From the NCBI RefSeq assembly GCF_000003195.3, contig NC_012877.2, positions 25,563,838 to 25,627,837 on the forward strand: a DNA stretch of 64,000 nucleotides, given 5' to 3'. The DNA is from Sorghum bicolor. Its lineage: Eukaryota > Streptophyta > Magnoliopsida > Poales > Poaceae. Shown here piece after piece: positions 56,696 through 64,000 of the stretch. Made by a program: the position numbers and the translations under genes. The notes below the pieces were generated by a model that did no database searches, was not told the DNA's origin, and was given only the letters and a program-made list of their open reading frames with translations. The stretch's first letter is position 1. Each line of letters opens with the position of its first letter.

Positions 56696-58357
56696 AGTTG
56701 ACATTTGCTACCGTCATCACTAAAAATAGAGATAAACCCTATCCCTAGCAACAACACCAGAAATGCACGGTAAATAATTAACTTGTCAAATAGCAACTAA
56801 CCACTCAAACATTCCTAAGCATGAAGTAGGTTGTCATCCCTAATTACATTGCTAGGAATTTAATATAGATTCACATGTTCTAATGCAACTAGATAGAGAA
56901 TAAAAGATATGAATATAATTATAAACTAAATGGGTTCTGCAAGCGGACAGATAATTATACCGTTGTAGCATTTTACCTAGGGAAGTATCTAGGTTGTCGA
57001 TTTATATTCATACCACTGGGAAGGCTAAGTGTTAAAGTATAATCTATTATACTGATAAGAAACTATATAGGATGAATAAATGATATTACCCAAGTCGTAT
57101 AATCTACTCATAACAGGCAGATGTCACAATATAAATGTAGATAAATAATAGTGATAGCATAAACATCAAGTATCATAATTAAGGATAATCATCAGAGCAT
57201 CTACTAGTCATAATAATAGTTAGCCAATGGATAAACTAGGAAGTTGAATCTAAGGTAATTCTATAACTATGCCAATAAATAACTCTAGTTAGTGCAATTA
57301 CATCTAGAAATCATTGTTAAGTCAACCCTATATCATAATTACATGTAAAGAGGCATCAACTAATGATGGTATTAAGACACAAGGGTCACCTCCTTTGCGA
57401 CCGTGCCCATGCTTGTCCTACGTACAGAGGGTGGACTACAGAGGAACCAACACAGCTGTCACCTACGTAGACTACCACACGTCCCGGCACGTCAGGGTGC
57501 ACTCGCAGACAAACATGATATCTAGACACCACGTCTACATATTGTCTATCATCTACCCAACGATCGATTAGGTAAACACTATACGAGCAATTACATGAAT
57601 TCAACAAGATCAAACCAACTATCATAGACATATAACCAAATTAGACAATGACTAATGCAATTAAGAACATATGAATCTATTAAGAATAAAGTCTCCCTAA
57701 TATATAATTAAATACTATAAAGTAAGAACTAGATCTATTACCGAACTCTTGCGCTCTAGACCGACGCCAGGGGCTCCAGATCCTAATGAAGAACTAGATC
57801 TCCTCTACTTCCAATCTAATTAACTAGAACTATGAGCTAGAAGGCTCTTGATGAACTTGAAGGCACTTGATGCTTGATGGCTTGAGGCCTTGATGAATAA
57901 TGAAGTGGCTCTCTCCAGGGCAATCTACCCATGTATTTATAGTCCGGTGGGATGCGCGTGCGCCATAGGATCAAACCGACTTAACCAAGGGCCGAGATGC
58001 ATCAGGAGAGGCGGTGGAGGAAGCTTATGGAAGAGGGGGCCGAAACCCTAAAGGGGGGCACCGACCGGCGTTATGGTGGGGCCAGCCAGCCCCACCTGGT
58101 AGCGGCCAGGCCCCTCGTTGCTTCGGGTGCCTTCTCAATCCTTCCTGAGTCTTGTCGCAATGTTTCCCGTGGTGGATAAGTTTCGTGTTTATTTTGCACT
58201 AGAGTCCCTCTTTTTAGCTTTCCTAAAATTCACCCTGGAAAATACAGAATATGCAAAACTCGAGGAAATTGTCAGATAAAACCCTAGACTAGTGTGTTTT
58301 CATGTTTTCCTTTAGGTCTAAAGTTATAATAAAAGTTGACATTATCGACCGTCAATA
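56696..58357 (-). repeat. 5' LTR of the complete Athila-like element
   Basis: 1,662 bp. The outer end reads TATTGACGG (minus), one change from the TGTTGACGG of its 3' LTR. Minus-strand TATA box (TATAAATA) near 57,936. Confidence 0.88.
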
Positions 58358-58362
58358 GACAG

Positions 58363-58723
58363 CTTCGTTGAGTCCTACATAGTTGAAAGCCCTAGTTTGG
58401 TTTTGGATAATTGATGAAACCCTAGTACTAACCTCTATACTAAGTGTATGTAGACTTAATGAGGTTGGTACATGCCAAGTGATGGAGCAGGGGATGATCA
58501 TGGTGATGATGATGGTGATGGCCACAAGATGATCAAGTGCTCAACTTGGAAAAGAAGAAAGAGAAAAACAAAACCCTATGGAGATCAAGGCAAAGGTATT
58601 GCTTAGGGTTTTAGTTTTGGTGATCAAGACACCATAGAGGGTGTGATAACATTTAGGATAGATAGGCATACTATAAAGAGGGGAATTGTTTGGCTAAGCA
58701 GTTATCGAGTGCCACTAGGTGTC
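58363..58723 (+). other. Remnant of the host LTR and unassigned retroelement DNA
   Basis: The first ~35 bp continue the Athila-like LTR split at 49,926. From about 58,400 the sequence (GATGATGATGG tract, many CCCTA motifs) resembles a retrotransposon LTR remnant that I cannot place. Confidence 0.4.
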
Positions 58724-59509
58724 TGTTGATATTTGGGAACGCAATAAGGAATTGATCCGCAAGCGCACGGATATCGGTGAGCACTTCACCCGGGAGGTTA
58801 TCCAGAGTATCGTATTTATATATTTACCACTAGGAGAAAGAGTGCATCTGACTAACCCAGTCTATTACTACTAACCTTTAGGCTACAAAGAATGTTTCTC
58901 GATGTGAGTGATATATAGAGAAGACTACAACCGTATTCTCGTTCTAACCTTGGTAAGGATGATCTACTATTCTATTGGGGAAGCTTACGGAATCTAGACA
59001 CCACAGAGGATGTTCAACCCGCACCTATAAACCCTATTGATCCTACTAACGGGATATGGTCTGCAAAGGTAGCTCGGAAATGTCACGTTCCTCGCTACTA
59101 CCACGGTCCAGCTAGTCAGGGGATATCTATGAGTATCCTAGCCCAAACACCACATCTACGCTAGAGATGGTTACTCTAAACTCTACGCGAAGAGATTAAA
59201 GTAAACTCATAAACCAAAGAACAATAAAACAAGAACTTACTAGAATTTAGAAGTCGAAATACTGAAGAATCCTAGGAGCAAGTTTCGGGTTAGGAGAACT
59301 TGATCCCGCAGGTACAACCTTGGAGTAGACACTGACAGGCCGGGCTTCCTCTGATCTACACCTCCACTCTATCTCTCTCAATCTAGTAGAAACTCGAAGA
59401 TCTAATTCTACTCACATTGGATGTTAAGCCCTAAGTCTATTTAGAGGAGAGGTATTTCTTCGAGGGTTCCTCTCAACTCTACTAGAACATTAGGCGCCCT
59501 TCGGGCGCC

Positions 59510-61000
59510 CTATAATGATATGAGAAAAAAACAACATATGACCAATAGACACAACTAATATACTATGCACAAGTATATCCAATATTATTGTGGCACAAGA
59601 GCCATATCATATGATGTTTAGCACATATCATGAAGCATTCACAAACAACACAGGTTGTATGGCCATCACATCCATGATGGTTCTATTGAGCCATAGATCA
59701 CATGATCTTCACTGCATGCATGACTATCATAGCCATTCTGGTTCTATCTGGGCATAAATTATATACCTATCAATTATAGTTCAAGATCAGAACTGATGAC
59801 TACCAATAAACAATATAGGAGTAGCTTAGAATGCCGATCCAAATGTACCATAAACATTGAAGTAGATATATAATGCTACAGACAAACTAAAAGAACAGTG
59901 AACTTCAATGGCAAAAGAGGTTTTGGATACATGTAAATCATCACTCCACTGCAACACGTAGAGGCAAAAGCACTGTAACCTTCTGTTGTTGATTAGTTAT
60001 CTTCAACTGCACTATAAACAGGAGAGGTAAAGAATTATTATGTTTAGAGGGACCAAGAAAATCAGGCACACACGAAGGTCAACAAGTTTCAACTTAATAA
60101 ATATAAAGCTCCAAATTATGCTCACATGGCTATTTAGACAAAATCTGGAGATTTTTTTATGTATGCACCCAAATTTCATCAAAAATTATATACATGACAC
60201 GTCAAACATTACCTATTCAGAAGAGGCAAATGCATATATTGCCTAGCAGCTAATTGTTACACTGGGTCAGAAATCTATGCCAAGCAAAGCTTTCACATAA
60301 TAATTGAGTTATTGGAGACCACAGCTAGACAACAAGGCCAATGACTTTTAAGTTTCAACTTATCTAGGTGTGTGGGCAGGGAGCAGTAGCAATCAAAAAG
60401 AAAAAAAGTGTAGCAAGAAAGCATAAATGTCTAATATACTACAACCAACTTGAGTCTGCAGTCAGATTTCGGAAAGAAAGTACTTCGTCAGAAATTACTG
60501 GTGCCCAAGAAAATGAATGTATCAACTTTAAAACACTGTATTTTCATACTTGTAGTTTTAGTTTGGTTCAGTTAGCCAGGTTCATCTTATGGTGTGAGCT
60601 CTCTTCTCCTCCATTTACAATTAAAAAAGGGACTTATTTACTGGATTTGAATCATGCCGCTGAATATTTTGTTAGCCTCTTGTAATTTTAGCATGTCACA
60701 TTTGAATTGTCTTTAGCATGTCACATTTGAATTGTCCGTTATGGAACGAAAGTGTATATGCAGGGCGTGGGCAACTAAGTCTCTTAGCTTTATGTGCAGT
60801 TATTGCTAGATTTGTTTAAATGACATCTCTAAGGAAACATTCTCCATGTATGGTTTAAGTTATTACTCCAGAAACAAAGATTGAATCCTAGAGATAGAGC
60901 AATTTCATTTAGGATGTTACTAAAACTGAGTTTCAGCTAGTTCACAAATACGCCAAATCAGATCATGTTACTAAAACTGATTTCCAGCTGGTTCACGTGG
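59510..61000. other. AT-rich interior of Helitron B
   Basis: No gene recognised. Two short direct repeats are present: a 25-bp unit TTTAGCATGTCACATTTGAA... twice in tandem at 60,687-60,736, and a ~30-bp unit containing GTTACTAAAACTGA at about 60,917 and 60,967. Confidence 0.5.
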
Positions 61001-61735
61001 GTCCTAATTTCATTTCTGTGACTAAGCATCTTTGCTTGCTCTGTGAAGAAGGAAACTATTAGACTTGTACATCAAGGAATAGGCAAAACTATCTGATATA
61101 TTAATCAAAGGCATAACAGACACGTCCCTGCATGTCTGCAATCTCTCCACAAGTGTGCAACTGGCCGGCATCAGCATGCCATGAAAGAGGTGGTTCTTAC
61201 CGCTCCTCATCTCCCAGCACGAATTTGTTGGAGCCCATCGCGGATCTGATAGCTCGCACCGAGATCCACACGGAGGATCTCCGACCTCACCCTCCAAGTC
61301 ACACAAGGGAGCCTGACGTGCAGGAGAAGGGAAAACAATTAGTTGCTTGGCCGATTCACTTCATCGCCTCCGAGTTGTTGCTCAACAGTCAACACGAGAG
61401 CATCAGTGACGTCGCCATGTTTTTTTTCTAGAACTACAATCAAGAACGAAGCAGGCAATGGAAGCGAATGAGAATCGTTTTCCACATTTGAGACGCCTGA
61501 ATCGGGATCGACGTGAAGAGGGATGGATGGATGAATGGATAGGGGGCACATGGCGTGCTGGAGGGGTGACGCTTACCAAGCAGACAAACACCACGTAGAC
61601 CTCTTCATGGCAACGGAAGCAATCGCCACCACCACGCCAGATCTGGAGGAGAGGAAGGTCTAACGGGATTTGGAGGAAGGAGACAGGGGAAAAAGAATGT
61701 CAGATAGGAGCAAGTTGAATCTAGGCTGGAGCTCA

Positions 61736-61965
61736 CCTGCTGGAGCTCGCCGCGCGCACATCACAGGCTTCTGGAGGCTGGCCAGATCGATGGCTGCTGA
61801 TGTCGGATTTGTTCGACGGGCAGTCGGATCCGAAGAATGTGCTTGGGTCTTCAGGAGCGAGAACCCTCCTCCGGCCCTCGACACGTCTGTGGGCGCCTCC
61901 TCTCCGATTTTCCCCCATCCCTCGTCGATTCTAAGGTGGAGGCAGCGGCGGCGGCGGCGGGGAGA
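61736..61965 (-). pseudogene. Captured first exon of an unknown plant gene
   Basis: Minus strand: a (CCG)n-rich 5' UTR-like tract (61,940-61,965), ATG at 61,918, about 60 open codons (MGENRRGGAHRRVEGRR at the start), then CAGCAG|GTGAGC as donor at about 61,735. It has the features of a grass first exon. I do not recognise the protein. A further short segment with ATG at about 61,608 and donor GTAAGC near 61,576, and an open stretch at 61,306-61,022, may be other pieces. Confidence 0.45.
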
Positions 61966-62624
61966 GGAGACGTAGGGCTAGGGTTTGTGGGGTGGGAGTC
62001 CGGGAGCATAAAGGTTTGGACTGCGGGTTGATTCTAACAACTTGAAGGGTTTTTTTTGCAAAATAGACAGAGACATGTGTCGGCATGCCAAGAAGCCACC
62101 AATGCTCCGAACGCTGTGGTGCCTGCAAAATGGAGTAGTCTTTAATCAACCCTGATGATGAACTTGTTCTCCTCCAGGGGCCAGGGAGTCTGCTTATATA
62201 GTCCCCTTAGGTGAACGTGGGCCGTTGGATCAAACCGACATTGATTGAACGGTTATCCTTGATCCTTTAGGTCGGTGGAGCGTAATCCCGAAAGAGAGTC
62301 CTGATTGGACTCCAAAGGGGGGCGGGCGCCCTGGTCCCTAGGGCGGGTGCCCTGGGCCAGGCCCCGTTCTGCCTCCGCTTCGTTCTCGTGGCTTCTGGAG
62401 TAGACTCTAGATGGTAGAAAATTGCGCGGTGCGTTAATATCTCTATGTAATCCTGACATGTGGGCCTTTATTCCTTATTTTCTGATAACCCCCTGTAGAA
62501 ACAGATAAACAACAAAACTCGTGGAATTCTGTCAGATCAAACCCTAATTCTAGGTGTTGTTTGTATATTGGTCCTTTCCCTTGTTTATTTAATAATTAAA
62601 ATTGATACTTAAGAACCGTTAACA

Positions 62625-64000
62625 AATACCCCCACACTTAGGCTTTTACTTGTCCTCGAGAAAAGGATGGTTAAGAAAAATATCTGGGGTTAAAACATTG
62701 TAAAGCATTCTCTTCATACCTACAGGGTGTTTGTAAAAATTCACTGTGTACCGTAGTCAGGAAATATATGATTAAGAGTAGAGGTCCTTTCTTCTTAATC
62801 CTATCACTTAGAGTTTTTTGTATATTTTTGAAAAAAAATTTAGCATACCTTTATCCTCATAGGTTCTCTCAGATCACTCATTATTTTTTATATATCTCAC
62901 TGAGGCTGTTTTAATTTACAAAAATTCTCAAGCATACTTACTTTGCATTTATGGCCTGATCAAAATAGGATCCGAGGAGAAGAATGCCATACTCTTAGAT
63001 CAAAGACTTTGGAAATTAAAAACTTGTCAACTCTTGCTGGCATATTGCTTGTTAGAGGGACCATGGTCTATCATTTTCTTCTCTTGCTCTTTTTTTAAGT
63101 GGATACCGAGGTACCCCTAATTCTACTGCCGGACACTTGTCCATTTTTTTCTGCGAGGTTATCGAGCACTTGCTCCTTTTTATTTCCTCGAAATATCCTT
63201 ATTTTTGCATAGCCCATGCCTCTAATGCAATGATACTTTGGAAGAGTGAATCTTTCTGAATAAATGTCTTGATCTTAGGAGCATGGTAAATCTCTCAACA
63301 AGGGTCTAACTCATTTTGAACAAACTTAATACAGAGCAGATAGCTTTTATAATTATCATAATTAATATTTTTAGGTTTATTAGGCATATAAAACACTGAG
63401 GATGGTAGCTAGAATTTTGAAGATTTTGAAATAAATTCTCGAAGCAACATTGATATCAAGAATAAGATACTCATACTCTACCATCTCACATTCCACAATG
63501 ACTTAAGTAACACAGGGTTTTAAAATGATTTTTCAATAATTGCAGGTTTTCAGGAAATATCACAGAGTGAGATTAATCATGATTAGAAACATTTTAATCT
63601 TTTTAATTTATCATGTCGGAGACAATATTCTACATAATCCAAGATATATATGTGTATGTGTAAAGTAAAGTGTGCAGAGTATGTACCTGAATCGTGGAGT
63701 GGTGTAGTCGAAGTGTGTTTGGCGTGTCGAGGGATCTCCCCCATACTTGTTTTCTGCTTTCTTGCATAAAAATAAAGTAGAGACACACAAGACATAATAA
63801 TAATACTCTTTATTAATCTTGAGGCATTTATTACAAATGACTAATAGAAAACTGACGATAATAATAAATCTAAACCAAATAACTAAGATGCATTGCCTTA
63901 AGATCTAATCTAGATAACTTAGCGGCGCTCTAACTCCTTGATCTTCTTATTGGCACTAGCAAGATCATGCCTAAGACCTAGTATAACAGTGTTGTGGTTA
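62625..64000 (-). mobile_element. 3' internal region of the second minus-strand Athila-like element (runs off the window)
   Basis: Begins with the PPT and continues as AT-rich non-coding DNA with the same character as 51,583-53,800 (for example GGCTTTTACTTGTCCTCGAG beside GAGCTTACCTTTTGCTAGTC). Coding parts, if any, lie beyond 64,000. Confidence 0.6.

Larger units (their letters stand above)
49927..58357 (-). mobile_element. Complete non-autonomous Athila-like LTR retrotransposon, 8.4 kb
   Basis: 5' LTR 56,696-58,357, PBS 56,670-56,687, gag and two protease-like domains (56,539-54,027), a long non-coding 3' region, PPT, 3' LTR 49,927-51,582. The perfect 5-bp TSD GACAG at 49,922-49,926 and 58,358-58,362 shows it is one insertion. 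There is no reverse transcriptase or integrase, so it must rely on another element. The LTRs differ by several percent, so insertion long predates the block duplication. It inserted into an LTR of its own superfamily. Confidence 0.9.
59482..62100 (-). mobile_element. Helitron B, non-autonomous, with captured exon-like DNA
   Basis: 3' end on the minus strand: hairpin GGCGCCCGAAGGGCGCC (59,493-59,509), then TAATGTT and CTAG (59,482-59,485), followed by T. The 5' end is not resolved; it must lie between about 62,030 and 62,160, where LTR sequence resumes. The hairpin is unlike those of Helitrons A and C, so it is a different family. The interior is AT-rich up to about 61,000 and GC-rich to 62,000, where an exon-like block occurs. 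Confidence 0.65.
58724..62624 (-). mobile_element. 3' LTR of a second minus-strand Athila-like element, split by Helitron B
   Basis: The right edge on the minus strand is TGTTAACGGTTCTTAAG (62,624), adjoining a PPT (minus TAAGTGTGGGGGTATT, 62,625-62,640). The left edge ends ...CCCAAATATCAACA at 58,724. It is clearly homologous to the left LTR at 5,860-6,300 but in opposite orientation, including GATCAAGGATAACCGTTCAA and a TATA-like box near 62,194. Helitron B lies within it. Confidence 0.75.

Noticed and set aside
60687..60736. CRISPR-like or satellite array
   Set aside because: Only two 25-bp units without spacers, in a eukaryotic Helitron interior.

Overview
This is a eukaryotic, plant nuclear window, and almost certainly from a grass. 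The evidence is GC-rich monocot-style exons, GT-AG introns, LTR retrotransposons of plant lineages (Tat/Retand-like, Athila-like, chromovirus) and Helitrons with the CCCGT...ACGGG hairpin plus CTAG end common in cereals. I see no intact single-copy host gene. The window is a nested transposable-element block in which host gene fragments survive only as pieces carried by Helitrons. Every identification is by reading the sequence; no database was searched.

Layout. (1) 1-5.86 kb: a minus-strand Helitron (3' end at 1,413) carries fragments of three unrelated plant genes in one orientation: cytidine deaminase, a PTC52/pheophorbide-oxygenase-like Rieske protein, and methionine aminopeptidase 2. (2) 5.86-21.73 kb: an Athila-like LTR is split by a very young 14.3-kb Tat/Retand-type Ty3 element (6,877-21,162; TSD CTATG; LTRs of 1,042 bp with one difference seen). 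That element encodes gag-pro, then one in-frame TAG, then pol with two RNase H domains. On the opposite strand it carries a six-exon antisense gene with its own TATA box. (3) 22.4-31.4 kb: a decayed chromovirus with a pol-LTR-gag arrangement, whose RNase H region is interrupted by a 4.9-kb gag-protease-only LTR element (25,944-30,847). (4) 29.56-55.42 kb: a direct tandem duplication with a unit of about 12.93 kb. Each unit holds part of the gag-pro element with its LTR, the chromovirus integrase remnant, an Athila-like LTR fragment, a 3.8-kb Helitron, a 508-bp hAT-type MITE and an Athila-like gag-pro element. That last element is cut short in copy 1 and complete in copy 2 (49,927-58,357, TSD GACAG). 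(5) 58.4-64 kb: the 3' LTR and 3' internal end of another Athila-like element on the minus strand, split by a third Helitron with captured exon-like DNA.

The layers can be ordered. The chromovirus and the Athila-like LTRs are oldest. The gag-pro element, Helitron, MITE and Athila-like element inserted next. The 12.9-kb block then duplicated, and the copies differ by only scattered SNPs and small indels. The Tat element has nearly identical LTRs and is also recent. Points of most interest are the three-gene Helitron chimera, the fully spliceable antisense gene inside the young Tat element, the in-frame stop between protease and reverse transcriptase, the tandem pair of retropepsin-like domains in the Athila-like element, and the duplication breakpoint.
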